64,000 nucleotides of DNA from Kingdonia uniflora (Eukaryota > Streptophyta > Magnoliopsida > Ranunculales > Circaeasteraceae): the NCBI GenBank assembly GCA_014058105.1, contig JACGCM010002784.1, positions 2,976,001 through 3,040,000 of the forward strand, read 5' to 3'. The position numbers and the translations under genes are program-made. Shown here piece after piece: positions 10,985 to 23,086 of this stretch (positions are counted from its first letter, which is position 1; each line of letters opens with the position of its first letter). Below the pieces are notes generated by a model. The model was not told where the DNA came from. It ran no database searches and saw only the letters and a list, made by a program, of their open reading frames with translations.

Positions 10985-11861
10985 TTCAAATTTGTTTATC
11001 TTATCTTGTCAGTGTGTGAAACGGCTTGAACTTCTGTCGGACAGGGTGTAATAATTCTCGAACTAGTCAAAGATTAACTATGTCAAAAATATGTAGATCA
11101 AATTTTTGCTGAGTTGGATGACGTAGAGTTGCAAGTATATATTTCTAAACTGTGTAGATCGCGCTATATATTTGTTACCTTATTAAGATATATTGTTGTT
11201 ATGCATAACATCTTTCGTGCTTCATTTAAGCTCTTGCTGTGAGAGTATCATCATAGTCAACTAGAATAATAGTGATCTTGGTGTGGAACTTGGTTCATAG
11301 TTTCTGATGTGGTGTGTTATGTAAATTTTTTGCTAGATGTAGGGCTACGTGAGGCATTAGTTCGAGAAATCGCGCTGGATAAGCTGGCTGAAGTAGATGA
11401 GAGAGCTGCTGGTGGGGAAATCATTCCAACCATCTGTAATTATATGTAAAGTCGGATGATTGACCATAATAAAATGATTTATGTTTATTGAGGTCATTTT
11501 GTCAGTACTTTTTTGTATCTTTGATAATGGTCGAATGAAATATAATTGAAGCAGGATTTGTTGCTGATTTTCTGCTTCTGTCAGATCAAAAGTAAGGTGA
11601 GTGAGAGCTGTAAAAAATTGTATTAGGGTTTTGAACTGGAAATCATGCTATAAATAGTATAGCAGGATTGTGTATCCGCAGAAGGTTGCTGCTGTATGAA
11701 AGTGATCGTGCTACATGATCTGTGCAAATCTTCTTGGGCAGTGAGTCCTTAAAATTAATAATGGCTGAGGAGAGAGACAGACGTGATAACCGAACACGTT
11801 AATCCAGAAATCATAATGAGGGCAAACAAAAAGACGTGCCTTCAAGGAGAGATGATGCTGA

Positions 11862-11910
11862 CACGTGTCCCAAAGAGCCATCGCTTCAGAAACCGTGGGA
11901 TAATATAAAA
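11862..11910 (+). promoter_or_regulatory. Core promoter of F antisense gene 2: G-box and TATA
   Basis: CACGTG (in the palindrome ACACGTGT, 11861-11868) stands about 40 bp before TATAAAA (11904-11910). A splice donor (ACAG/GTTAGT at 12100/12101) follows about 190 bp later, close to the 157-175 bp between TATA and first donor in H and G. An alternative TATAAATA box lies at 11649-11656; which one is used cannot be told. The stretch 10985-11860 holds nothing else I can name. Confidence 0.45.
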
Positions 11911-12351
11911 TCTCATCTTTCTCCTTCTCACAAGCCATATTCAGTTGCAGAGAGCGAAATAAGCATTTCTAGAGAGAGAAAGTCTTCAAACTTCAAACGT
12001 AGTCAACCGTTATACTGTGATCTTGCTAGGAAAGCCGATATTTTTCCGTCTGAAGTATAGGTGGTGACCAAAAATGACGATTGCTGCTCTTCTAATACAG
12101 GTTAGTAATTCTGTTTCCACCATTTTTGTTGTTTGTGAAAAGTATGTTTATTGCTTGTCATGGTAGATGTAGTTGCATGCTTGAACTGCTTGGTAGGCTA
12201 GTAATTATTGGGTATGGCTGAGGGAGGAGGCTTGTTTTATTATAAAACTCTAAATAGACTTCTCTTGTATGTGGTAGATGTGTTCCAAAAATTCAAAACC
12301 CAGTAGTAAAGTTGTGGTTTCCTCCAGTAGTAAGCGTTGTCTTGTAGAACT

Positions 12352-15300
12352 ATGGATGATTCGGAAGTGAGGGGTACTATAGCTACTGATATGCTGGCTG
12401 CGGTACATTCTGGGGTAAATGAGGGGTTGAGAATGGGGATTGAAGATGGGGAATTTTTTAAGTATCCTACTGATGTAGACATAGGGAAGACATTTTCCAA
12501 GTATAAGAAAGACTTAGATGGAGAATGGCGGCATTATCTGATGAATGAAGGGTTATGGTTTAGGACCTTGGTGAGACCAGGGGGTAAGATAGAGCATTAT
12601 CAAGTGCCTTCCCTGGATTAATGGAAGATAAATATGGATATAGGAGATGATGTAGCAATTGATTATTACAACGACACTGGTACAGAGATCGTAGAGGAAG
12701 GGTTAGGTCGTTTATGGGTTAAGTATTCCTTTGACCTTTTTCCAAAAAGGGGTAATGAATGTTCTAATGAGTTGCCCTGACCAATTAAATGACAATGTTT
12801 TCCAGATGATGAGGGTCTGTGAAGCCCTTAACAAGAAATTGAGAGATGGTGATATTGTAAGGCAGTTCGTTACAGACAATGTCTTGAAGTATTATAAATT
12901 GAAATATGTGAAGGGTCGGAAGAGCGGATACTTGTATAGTGATTCGGCGAGGCCAAAATTCTTTGATTTTAAATATGGCAAAATTCTTTGATTTTGAAAT
13001 ATGTTGTTTTGATGGTGAATGTATAATTTTCATGTAGGAGGTAGTTTGTTTGAGGGGAAATGTGAACGAGATGGAGAAGGCATTGAGTCAAGTAAGGGAT
13101 TCCTTCAATCGTATTCAACAGGTACACAATAAACTTGAATATGAGAAACGTCTTCATAAGTCTAACTTTGATAACACCTTAAGGAGTTATTCAAGCTCTA
13201 ATGTAGATATGGGAAGATAAAATTGAGATGGATGAGGCCTTGCGGAAAGAGAGCGATCGGTTTATCTTACTCCAAAAATCCCTTAAGGATAAGCAGTTCG
13301 TAGATGAGAGTGATAAGTTAAAGTGTCAAAGGTCGTTATTGTCTTTGACGCTTTACTTTGAGGCCAAAGTAGATAGTGAGAGAGGCTTGAAGGAGGCCTA
13401 TTTAGAACTATTAACTAAGAGAGGTGTAGTTCCAGATCCAACTTGGGTGAAATTCTTTGCGCAAGAAGCGCGTAATTGTCATAGTATAGAGGTAAAAAGA
13501 TGTTTAACTCGGGCTGGTGCATCCATCATATGGGGTGGTGTAGGTCCGTTGCCTAATGAGATTTAATTTTGTAGAGGCAAAGAATGATGAGGATCCATTT
13601 CTTCTATATAAAGAAAGAAGATAGAAGGGTCTAGACACAGTTAGAGAACAATCTAAAGCATGCTTGTAACGAACTTGAGCGATGTAAGGAACATAATGTG
13701 TATCTTGAGAGGGAAAAGGTGGAGTGTAATAACTTATTGCGAAGTTCAGAGAAGTGAGTAAAGTTGTTAGAAGTGCGTTTTCTAGATACGCAAAAGCATT
13801 TGCAAGTGTCCCAATTGTGTCTGAAGAGGTACCTTACTCCAAAGCGGGGCAAACAGGCTGGTAAAGCGGATCATGAACGTCAGAAGGCCGATGTGATCGT
13901 GTTTTATGGGTGCGAGCTTGCGAAAGTAGAGAATGAATTTAGATGCTATATATTGAGCTGTGGTAATGATGTTGAAGTAGAGAATGATAAGGTTGAAAAT
14001 ATGTGGTTTGCAAAAGGTAATGAGGGTGGGGGAGCTTCAACCACAAAACCGCGAGCTGAAGAGTCTGAGGAGGAGCAGGTTGAAGATCTGTTACCTTACA
14101 AATGGCATAAGACTCATCATCAAGAGGTCGAAATCTTTGATGAGCCTCTGCAAGTAGATGTGAGTAGTAGTAGGGTTTCACCATAAGGTAACTAAACTGT
14201 GGCATATAATTGTGCCTTGCATAATGTAGTTGATCTGTGTATGTAGTTATAGAAATAACATCATATCTTAATAAATGTTGCTTGAATGATATGTCTTGCT
14301 CGCATGAATATCTATTGATAGATGTATGTCATTTGCAATCCATTCTTCTAGGTTGAAGTCAATGAACAGAACGAACTGTCTATTCTATCCGCATCAAATA
14401 ATAAACTGACTACAAAATTGCAGTAGTGTTCGTTGGCGATTGAAAATATGACATTGTTGAACTCGAAGTTGGAGGCTGATATGTTGGAGCTGCAGAGTCG
14501 GCTAAATGTTGTGACTGCAGAGTTGTCGTGTAAGGATGTAGAAATACAGGCTGCTAATAACGAAGCCGAACTGTGGAAAGATTCTTTAAGGAAGAAAAAA
14601 TTGGAAACCATGACTTCGAACCAACAATTGCTGGATCTGTCAAGTACAATTGAAAAATAAAAGACTGATCTATTATATTATAAATCGGCAGTAACAGATA
14701 ATGATAATCTGTTAAAGAAGCAAGATGCTGAACTCCATAATATGCGAGATCGTCTGAAAAGGTTGAGCTAGGACTTGCATGAGGCTCGAGATTCTTGTCA
14801 GAGGAACAGTGACCATGCTAAAACTCACGAAGAAACATGTACAAAGAGAGATCCAGAGCTGAACGTAACAAGTCAATAAGTGTAACACACGGATCGCAGA
14901 CCTAGAGAGGGCAAAGTATGCCTTGGAACTAGAGTGTTTGTAAGGTAATGTGGTTTATGAGGAGGTCCATCTGGAGTGTAAGGAGTTGCAAAGGTTGGTG
15001 GATGCAGCAGACAATGATAGGAAGTACTCTCAGAAGGTGTGTGATAAGTTGCAACGTCTGAAGCAGGAGATGGAGCGAAGTGTGCAGATAACGAAGCAAT
15101 ATAGGGATTCGTTGCTGCAAGAGAAAAAGTTTCTAGAAGATCGATGTAAGGATCTTGACGACGAGCTAAACAAGGTGAAGGCCGAGCTTTGTGAAGCTAT
15201 GTTCCTGACTGCAGATAATGTTACATTGCGCACTATGGCTATGTTGCATGCTGATGTAAAGAAATTACGACAAGAGCGTAATTCGATCTTGGCTACTTCA

Positions 15301-15489
15301 GCTAAACACGGTATGGAGTATGATATGTAGCTAGCGCGGTTATCTTATATAGATAATCTGATTCCAAGAGTTATGGAACTGCTGAATGTGTCTTCTACTG
15401 TAGTTGATGCGGCTATACCTTTCCCTGCCTTTCCTTCATCTGGTCCTGGGGAGAGTTCGAATGCTGTACGCCCAAAGTGTGAAGAATAG
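12352..15489 (+). pseudogene. Antisense gene 2 of element F (spliced, coiled-coil protein, broken)
   Basis: After a presumed non-coding first exon ending at 12100 and an intron to the acceptor CTTGTAG at 12347, the first ATG is 12352. Readable blocks follow in order: 12352-12621 (DGEFFKYPTDVDIGKTFSKY; GEWRHYLMNEGLWF), 12731-12991 (VRQFVTDNVLKYYKLKY), 13228-13566, 13764-14186 (acidic, low complexity at the end), 14433-14660 and 14950-15330, the last three rich in heptad-like Leu/Glu/Lys and probably coiled coil. The last block ends at a TAG at 15487-15489. Some gaps between blocks are probably introns (AG acceptor near 13038), others are frameshifts. The VTDNVLKYYKLKY block aligns with FDVVSFYSKK in G and FDIVSFYSRK in H. 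Unknown function; it converges with pol on the tandem array. Confidence 0.55.
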
Positions 15490-15585
15490 TTAATTGTGAT
15501 CACACAGAGTGTAAATATGTCTTTGCCATAGAAAAAATGTCAAACGTTGAGTAAAAAAATGTTTTTTCTTTGGTATCCCTATGTA

Positions 15586-16440
15586 TGGTCGAATTGGGTA
15601 AACCAATAAACGACCATGTAGAGATATATGATTGCAGCGATGTTGTATTCTCTTTTGTATAGGTCGAATTGAGCAAGTCAATAAGCAACCGTAAAGAGAT
15701 ACATTGAATGTTTGAATAGCTGTATAGCGTGTCTCGGCCAGGTCGAATTGATTGACTCAATAAGCGATCCTCAGGAGAGCGTGTATACTGGAAGAGCTAT
15801 GTTGTAGGTCTCAATTACTGGTTGAATTGAGCGTATCAATAAGCGACTATAATGAGATGTATTGAATATTGAATAGCTGTATAGTGTATCTCTGCCAGAT
15901 CAAATTGATTGATTCAATAAGCGACCCTCGGAGAGCGTGTATATTTGAATAACTATGATGCAGGTCTCAGTCAGAGGTTGAATTAAGCGTATCAAAAAGT
16001 AATTGTAATGAGATGTATTAAATATTAAATAGTTGTATTGTGCATCTATGCCAGATCGAATTGAGGGACTCAATAAGCGACCCTCGGAGAGCGTGTATAT
16101 TTGAATAGCTATAATGTAGGTGTCAGTCACAGGTCAAATTGAGCGCATCAATAAGCGACCGTAATGAGATATCTTGAATATTAAATAACTATATAGTGCA
16201 TCTCTGCCAGATCGAATTGATTGACTCAATAAACGACCCTCAGAGAGCGTATATATTTGAATAGTTATGATGTAGGTCTCAGTCACAGGTCGAATTGAGC
16301 GTATCAATAAGTGACCATAATGAAATATCTTGAATATTGAATAGCTGTATAGTGTGTCTCTGCCAGATCGAATTGATTGACTCAATTAGTGACCCTCGGA
16401 GAGCGTGTGTATTTGAATAGCTATGTTGGAGTAATTCTCT
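15586..16440. repeat. Tandem array between pol and antisense gene 2, element F (78-bp half-units)
   Basis: A TCGAATTG-type word recurs at about 15589, 15664, 15743, 15822, 15900, 15978, 16056, 16134, 16212, 16290 and 16368, i.e. every 78 bp after the first three. Two alternating variants (GATTGACTCAATAAGCGA and GAGCGTATCAATAAGCGA) make a higher-order unit of about 156 bp. The array lies exactly where integrase (minus) and antisense gene 2 (plus) converge. Confidence 0.9.
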
Positions 16441-16623
16441 GGTATAGACAGAGATAGGTAGAAATGCTTGAATTGAGTAGACTTGCAAGATGATGATGAA
16501 AAAGTATTTTATTGAATAATATCAGATATTACAACATGTTTATCTACGATACAGCTTCAATCTATGGGTATTCCATGGATTAGGTATAGGTACACCTTTA
16601 TATGTACTGAGATCGTAAGATCC

Positions 16624-17649
16624 TTAACCACTTATGTCAGTTACAATAAAAGGACCTTCCCAATTGTCTGCTAACTTTCCAGTATTGGGTGTTTTACGAT
16701 GTTGTGGGATTTCTTTGAGAATGAGGACTTTAACTTTTAATTTTCTGTGTCGAACGCATTTGTTATAGGATCGGGATAAAGCAAGATGATATCTTCCCAG
16801 ATTAACAATGGCTCTGTCACGTGTTTCTTCGATCAAATTTAGATTGCATGCGATCTGAATTTTTTTTTCTTCATCTGTCATCACGTGATCATGTACTGGA
16901 TGATGATATTGAGTGGGAATGATAGCTTCAGTCCTGTAGGCTAGTAAGAATGGAGTACAACCTGTTGCTGTTCTGGGAGTTGTTCGGTAGGCCCAGAGTA
17001 CGTGTGGTATCTCGTTCACCCAGTTCCCCTTTTTGTCGTCTAAACGCTTCATGATGCCATCCACAATAGTCCGATTAGTAATTTCAACTTGACCATTTCC
17101 TTGAGGATAATAAGGATTGGATGAGGAATAAATGATGTTGTGCTCATTGAGGAATGCCACGATTTTGGAGCCAACGAACTGTGGTTTATTATCAATTCTG
17201 ATAAGATGTGGTCTGCCGAACCGAATAATAATGTTCTCCCAGATAAATCTAATGACTTCTTCTACTCGTGTTCAGCACAGAGGAACTGCTTCTACCCATT
17301 TAGTGAAGTAATCTGTAGTGACCAACAAATGTTTTTGTTTTCCTGGTACTGTAGGAAACTCTCCTACGAGATCGGGAGCCCACCGTCTGAATGGCCAAGT
17401 GACTTGGCTTGAGTACAGTTCGAGTGCTGGAGGTCGTATTTTAGGTTTATAGTGTTGACAAACGCCACACTTACGAGCATATTCGATTGCTTGTAATTTC
17501 ATCTTCGGCCAAAACATTCCTTGAGTTAAAGTTCTATTTGTAAGAAATCGTCCTGCTGAATGGGATTTGCACATGCCTTCGTGTAGATCGTGCAAGAATT
17601 CCTGTGCTTTTTTGTCAGATAGACAAAAGAGGTATGGACCAGTGACCAA
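16624..17649 (-). pseudogene. Element F integrase
   Basis: Ty3/gypsy integrase. From the right: the zinc-binding end with LHEGMCKSHSAGR (two histidines) and CGVCQHYKP (two cysteines), then the catalytic core with APDLVGEFP, DYFTKWVEAVPLC, the DNKPQFVG segment with the second aspartate, SSSNPYYPQGNGQVE with the glutamate, and a C-terminal part ending TGKLADNWEGPFIVTDISG, the usual GPF/Y-type end. One in-frame TGA follows VPLC at about 17272, where CGA (Arg) is expected; otherwise the frame is continuous from 17649 to 16624. The D,D,E residues are present. This is the best preserved integrase of the Tat-like elements here. Confidence 0.88.
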
Positions 17650-19282
17650 AATTTTGTATAGGAGATTGTCCTGAATAATGTATCTTCGAGCATTGTCAAT
17701 TAATCTCAGCCGTTCTGTAGGATCCTCGGGAAGTGGACCGTCGAATTTATTTTGAGGTCCGATGTATGTAATAAAAGTCTGCTAGAAAATTTGCTACAGC
17801 TTGACCTTTTTTGGAGTGGCGTGGTTGGAAATGTATATCGTGTTCACCGAGTGTTACTGACCATTGCTGAATACGTCGAGATTTTTTGTGCTTGGATAAG
17901 ATTTTACGGAGTGGATAGTTTGTCAAAGCACGAATAGTATGAGCTTGAAAAATTACTTTAATTTATGGGATGTATAGACGAGAGTGAGAAAAAGCTTCTC
18001 GATTTTGGTGTATCTTGTTTCAGCGGGAGTTAGAGTTTTGCTGATAAAATAGACTGGCTTCTCAATCTTTTCTTCGAGTCAGAGAAGAACGGAGCTGAGA
18101 GATGTATCAGTGACAACTAGGTATACTATGAGTTCTTCTCCATCTGATGGTGTACTTATAACTGGTGGTTTGAGCAAATAACGTTTGAGTTTGAGGAAAG
18201 CCGCTTCGCATTTGTCTGTCCATTCGATCTCTGGATCTTTCTTTGATTTTCCTCGTGATGTACCCAATCTTAACAGATTGAATAGAGGTCGACATCTGTC
18301 TGATGATTTGGATACTAATCTGTTGAGTGCTACAATCTTCCCTGCTAGTTTATGAACGTCCTTCTTTGTCTTTGGTGAAGGCATAGCCAAGAGAGCTCGT
18401 ATACTTGACGGATCAGCTTCAATGCCTCTTTTGCTTATTAGATGGCCCAAAAACTTCTTGGATTGTATATCGAACTGGCATTTATCAGGATTTAAATACA
18501 TATTGTAAGATCGCAAAATCTCAAAAGTTGCACAAATCTGTAAGATGGACCTCTTTCTTGAGACTTTTGCAGAGCATATCGTCAATGTAGAACTCCATTG
18601 TTTTACCGAGATGGTCCTTGAACATTTGTGTCATCAATCTCTGATAGGTAGCACCGACATTTTTCAGGCCGAAAGGCATGACTTTATCGCAATATAGGCC
18701 TTGTTTAGTGATGAACGCAGTCTTGTCTTGATCTTCATGAAGATGTAGTATCTGATTATATTCTAATGTAGCGTCCATCATAGAGAGGAGTTCGTGCCCT
18801 GCTGTAAAATCGAGCAGATGATTGATGATTGGAAGTAGAAAGCTATCTTTCAGAGTGTGTCTGTTAAGATCCGTGAAATCAACACAGACTCTGATTTTGC
18901 CATTCTCCTTTGGGACTGCGACAATGTTCGAGATCCAGTCCGGGTAAATAGCTTTGTAAATAAATCCGACCTCAATCAATTTATCGATCTCTTTATTCAC
19001 TTCATTTCGCAGTTTTGGTGCTAGAGTCCGTTGTTTTTGTTTAACCGGTTCTGCTTTATCTTTTAACTTTAGCCTATGGCATGCTATAGCAGAATCGATC
19101 TCTGGTATTTCGTGAAATGTCCATGCAAAGACGTTACTGTTCTCTGTGAGGAATTGTATGAGATTTGGGCATTCCTCTGTGCTCAAGAGAGTTCCAATGT
19201 AAGTTCCTCTTTGAGCGCCACTGATCTCGACGTACTCTGTTAGTTCGACACTTGGCAACTGAGGTTCTGCTAGACTTGGCAA
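17650..19282 (-). pseudogene. Element F reverse transcriptase and RNase H
   Basis: RT runs from about 19282 (ATECPNLIQF-type leader and FAWTFHEIPEIDS) through DWISNIVAVPKENGKIRVC, the VDFTDLNRHT block, MMDATLEYNQI with the first aspartate, MPFGLKNVGATYQRLM and the catalytic FYIDDMLCKS. A single-base loss at about 18542 changes frame; the second frame (18079-18585) carries NPDKCQF, GHLISKRGIEADP and the start of RNase H (VISTPSDGEELIVYLVVTD). RNase H continues with stops to about 17650. The YIDD box is intact, but the frameshift and stops inactivate the gene. Confidence 0.87.
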
Positions 19283-19437
19283 CTATAATTATTATGCTGT
19301 GGTTATTTTGGCTGGTTTAGTTTTGACGGAGATAATGTTATCGTAAGCTCGAGCCAATTTCTGGATACTTTTGATTTTGTAGATCCCTCATTTCCTATCA
19401 AATCGTAACGCCTGATGATATGTGGAGGGAATAACCC

Positions 19438-19836
19438 TCATGTTATGCAACCATGGTCGTCCCATGATGCCCAGATAACGGGATTTGGCATTGATGATGT
19501 AAAAACTATGTCATGTATGACTGGCCCGACTGTGATGGGAAGTGCGATTTTTCCCACGCGCTCTTCTTTAGAGCCGTTGAATCCTGAGACATTGATGCCA
19601 CTCCGTTCGACCTTGTCTGCTAAGCCCATTTGGTCGATTGTGCTATGGAATAATAGTTCGATGTTGCTGTCGATATCTACCATCATTGTATGTTGAATTA
19701 TGTTCTTCATCTTTAACATGATGACGAGAGCATCCTGGTATAGAAAGTTGACGTGACAAACATCACATTCTTTGAAAGAAATCCCAGCTCGTTGATTACT
19801 GGATTCTGGCAACAAACAAGCTTCTTTGTCTACCAT
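19438..19836 (-). pseudogene. Element F protease
   Basis: The 132-codon frame contains LLPESSNQRAGISFKECD and then MMVDIDSNIELLF, which sits where retropepsins have D-T/S-G. Here the triad reads DID, so threonine and glycine are both changed. Later SGINVSGFNGSKEERVG and ALPITVGPV are typical of the second half of gypsy proteases. The related fragment C keeps TG but has lost the aspartate. Confidence 0.75.
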
Positions 19837-21437
19837 CGTCAGATCATGACATTGTCCAACGCGCCTATATTTTGATCAGTTGGAGCTGTGGACCATCTGA
19901 GTCTCAATGAAGTACAAGTATTTTTCTTCATTTGTTTCGTCAACTTGGACGATCGTTGTATCAGTCTTGTAGCTTCCATCTTTGTAACTTTCAATGTCAA
20001 GAATATACTCGAGCATTCGACCTTGTGCAAATATGCTCTGGACGATAAATTTTAGTACAAAACACTACTCCGTGTCATGATGTTGAATCTGGTGGTGAAT
20101 GCGGTATGGCTTTCCTTGTATGGGTGGAAGAGTATTAGCATTTATGAAGAATTTATCTTTTTGTAGCTGCGGGTATAAGTCTGCAAGAGTAGTCGTTAAC
20201 TGTGGTATGCACGGAATTGGCTTCTTTCGTCCTTGGCATGCTCGATTTTCATAGGACTTGAATTGCTTCTTATCACCCCCATAGTCTTTACTACTATTAT
20301 GAACACGTTCTTCGGGATGATGTTTTGTGGATAGAGTGATGCGTTGAGGTTTTGGTTTCCCAGTCTTCAGTCGCTCGAGGTCGATAAAGTTCTTGACCTT
20401 CTCAATCATATCCTCCAACGTCAGTGGCTTGTTGAGAACTAGTGCTCCTTGACTCGTCCGTCCATGAGTAGAACATTGGTAAAATCGGAGATTGCGATTT
20501 TCTTATCGAGGTTGTCAATTTCTGAGTTTGTCCGAAAAATTTCCTGGGAAATGTCTCAAATTTTTCATCTGGTGCTTGCTTGAGGCTGAACAAAGAGTAA
20601 AGACTTTACTCCTTGTCTTTATTGTGCGATTAGTTTTTGACAAGCAGTTCGCAAAGTTGTTCAAAAGTGAAGATAGATCCTTAATTGAGTGTGTGAAACC
20701 ATTGTAGAGGTTTGCCTTTTAAACTGGTCAGAAAGAGACGGCAGAGGATGTGATTGGATGTCGAATGCAGCCCCAAAGAATCCTAAAATTCTTGGACATG
20801 CTCCACAGGATCTCCCCCCTTGTATTTTTTAAATCTTCGGAGTATGAAAACTGGTGGGTACTTCCTCGCCCAGCAGCTCTTGTGCGAGCGGGCTCTTCTA
20901 TAATTTAGTATAGCTATTTCTTCCAGTGAGTATTTGAGCATCTAATAACTCCTTGATGCGTTTGTCTACCTGTTCCAGAGTGAGATGTTGTCGAGACGTG
21001 ACAACTCATCTTATTACTTATCCTCCTGGTGGATTATGCTCTCCTATTGCTTCTCCTATGCGATCATAGACTGAAACTCGAGGTTTTTCTCTATTTAGTT
21101 CTTCTTATTGTTGCAGATCTATTATCGCTCCAGCGGGTAATGGTGGGTTGACATGACTTCGAGGTAGAACTGTTTCTTGCAGAATTTAAGGAAATGCTAG
21201 ATTTTTGCCTCGATTTCCCAAGCGATCATGAACTGATATCCTCGTGGTTGTCGGCAGAGCATTCCGTGGTCTCGGATTTGCGGTTAATTGATCTTAAAGT
21301 GCTCTGATCGTATTCTGCATGCTGGCGAGCTGCTTCTCAAGTTCTATTCATCGCTCGATTTCTGCTTGCATAGTATTTCGTAAGTCCATCACTCCCTCAG
21401 TAGGGTCAGGCATTACGTTGGCGTCTAGATTTTTCAT
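19837..21437 (-). pseudogene. Element F gag
   Basis: A presumed start ATG at 21437 opens a charged, coiled-coil-like N terminus (MDLRNTMQAEIER, then an in-frame TGA, then ELEKQLASMQNTI). The capsid domain is readable at about 20560-20700: WFHTLN, stop, GSIFTFEQLCELLV, then LFSLKQAPDEKFETF. Downstream (20065-20418) is a basic linker. Multiple stops and shifts. Gag would form the particle; this copy cannot. Confidence 0.7.
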
Positions 21438-21493
21438 CCTTCAAAAAATGAATATGAAAAACTGGATTGAAGAACGCTGAGTGTATGCTTCAG

Positions 21494-21511
21494 TTCCCAC
21501 AGACGGTGCCA
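21494..21511 (-). other. Primer-binding site of element F
   Basis: On the minus strand TGGCACCGTCTGTGGGAA, two bases from the LTR end. H has the same first 14 bases. I do not assign the tRNA. It marks the 5' side of the element. Confidence 0.75.
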
Positions 21512-21513
21512 AA

Positions 21514-22278
21514 TGTAATAGCCTATTTTCATATTGGACGAATGTAGTGCCTTACACCCTTGAAAATTGGAATATTAGTTAGGAACTGGAAGGAATTAAC
21601 ACAAGTTTTAGCGTGAAAAACTCTTGAATGGGTTAAAAACCATGACCTCTCCTGATGATTTTTGGAAAGAATGGTATTTATATAGATGCTAGCTATTACA
21701 AAGACAAAGAGATAGAATATCTGAGTTTGGCAGGGATGACTTTCTCTAAGATTTTTTTGTAGATCCTACCAGCCTCTACTGATTCTCATCTCCAGGTCTC
21801 TTTTTATAGGTCTTATAATATGACCGTTATTGCTTTAATGAGGAACATTACAATTATCAGGTTTGATGAGTCTTTTATGAGGTCTTTTGTAACGCCTTAT
21901 TATCTGATAATTGTTGATCTTATAACAGATCTTTTGATGACCTTAGCTGTAACTTCAAACTGTTGGTGAAGATACGATCTCTAACGATGTTCCTATGTAT
22001 ATGAACTGTTGATGGATATCTGAGTTAGCCGTAACTTCGGACTGTTGATGAAGATACGATCTCTAACAATATTCGTATGTATACGAACTGCTGAAGGATA
22101 TCTGAGTGTCTTCTGTAGTGCAATGTTACTAGATGCTTCAATATTCTCGAACTGTAGGTGAGGAAGTCTGTATTATAATCTCTTGCCTTCAATCCTTTTT
22201 TGGTTATCAGTGTGTTTATACGAACTATGTGAGCTCGAATATCAGGTTTAGTATGAGGATTAGAAATAAGCCCTTACA
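21514..22278 (-). repeat. 5' LTR of element F
   Basis: 765 bp, TGTAATAGCC...GCCCTTACA, the partner of 9330-10095, with the minus-strand TATA box (CCTATAAAAAGAG) near 21800 and the same 82-bp duplication in U3. The right flank TTAAG matches the left flank of F (GTAAG) at four of five bases. Confidence 0.92.
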
Positions 22279-22624
22279 TTAAGAACTAGATTTTAGCACC
22301 AACATGATGCCGAAGAAGGTCACTTAGCTATTAAAGTTGCTGAGTTGGAGAAATGATACTTTGGGCGTTATGTTATTTCTGAAGTTCTTCCTCCCCGTGT
22401 TCCTTTGAATATCGTGGGAAGAAACATTGGAGGTTAAAGCAGATCATTGGTTTTGGTACATCATCTTTGCAAAGGAAGTGCTTGAAACTTCTCATCGTCG
22501 AGAAGTATTAAGTTACATAGCAGAAAATGAAATAAGGTAAGAAGATTTTTTTTCTACAGGAGGTGTCTTAGTTCCATGTGGTCAACTAAACCATTTTCTT
22601 TGCATTAAGTGTAATTACATGTAA
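22279..22624 (+). pseudogene. Antisense gene 1 of element E, main part
   Basis: The gene starts at ATG 9322, eight bases before element F; the rest continues here after F. Removing F and one copy of the target duplication puts the ATG back in frame with this segment. Readable parts are KVAELEK, a stop, YFGRYVISEVLPPRVPLN and, after a shift, ADHWFWYIIFAKEVLETSHR and LSYIAEN, which match YFGDQSL and the HYVVLFAAHRR...LAEN block of gene 1 in F. Premature stops (TGA, TAA) and at least one frame change break it. An AATAAA signal is at 22659-22664. Function unknown. Confidence 0.6.
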
Positions 22625-23078
22625 CCGTTTTTTCTCATGTAATGATATTGCTTCTCGAATAAATAAAATATAGGTTTTTGTGCATTGGTTACTTTATCGA
22701 TGTTTGTATATCTAAAATTATGCAAGCATTGGCATCGAGAATTTTTTGATTTCAAACTTTCAAAAATTGAATACTTGTTCTAATTGTCCCTAGTTTCTAG
22801 GAGGTGAATAAAAGAGAAGCACGGTGGCATTTGTAATGAACAATGGCAAGTATTGACATCTTCTTATAAGTTTGAGATTTCCAGCTTGTGGGATGGTGAA
22901 TGGTTAGCACGAGGATGTGGTGATAGATGTGGATAGTTTTAAAAAACATTTTGATGTCTTTGATACGAAGAAGGGATAGAGAGTTTGAAAAGAGACATAA
23001 AAAATGGTTATAGAAGAAAAATGCTTACCGATTTGGCGATGGTTAGCGAAGGGTTGCGTCTAATAGTCATCGTAGTGC

Positions 23079-23086
23079 TATAAATA
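23079..23086 (+). promoter_or_regulatory. TATA box of antisense gene 2, element E
   Basis: TATAAATA in a stretch corresponding in order to the gene 2 promoters of F, G and H, about 950 bp before the coding start at 24041. Spacing to the first splice donor could not be fixed. Confidence 0.45.

Larger units (their letters stand above)
9330..22278 (-). mobile_element. Element F: complete Tat-like gypsy retrotransposon with antisense genes
   Basis: A 12.95-kb element bounded by two LTRs that start TGTAATAGCC and end TTACA (9330-10095 and 21514-22278). Flanks are GTAAG on the left and TTAAG on the right, a 5-bp target duplication with one mismatch. In the minus direction the order is 5' LTR, primer site, gag, protease, RT, RNase H, integrase, tandem repeats, two antisense genes, polypurine tract, 3' LTR. 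The protease-RT-RH-IN order is that of Ty3/gypsy, and the antisense genes before the 3' LTR match what is known of the Tat lineage. By eye the LTRs differ at very roughly one site in ten, so it is old; no frame is intact throughout. Confidence 0.9.

Noticed and set aside
15586..16440. Regularly spaced repeats resembling a CRISPR array
   Set aside because: The whole 78-bp unit is repeated with divergence, with no invariant repeat and unique spacers; it is a head-to-tail tandem array in a plant retrotransposon.
17140..17937. Plus-strand frames over the F integrase and RNase H
   Set aside because: The minus strand carries conserved integrase and RNase H motifs; the plus-strand frames have no motif.
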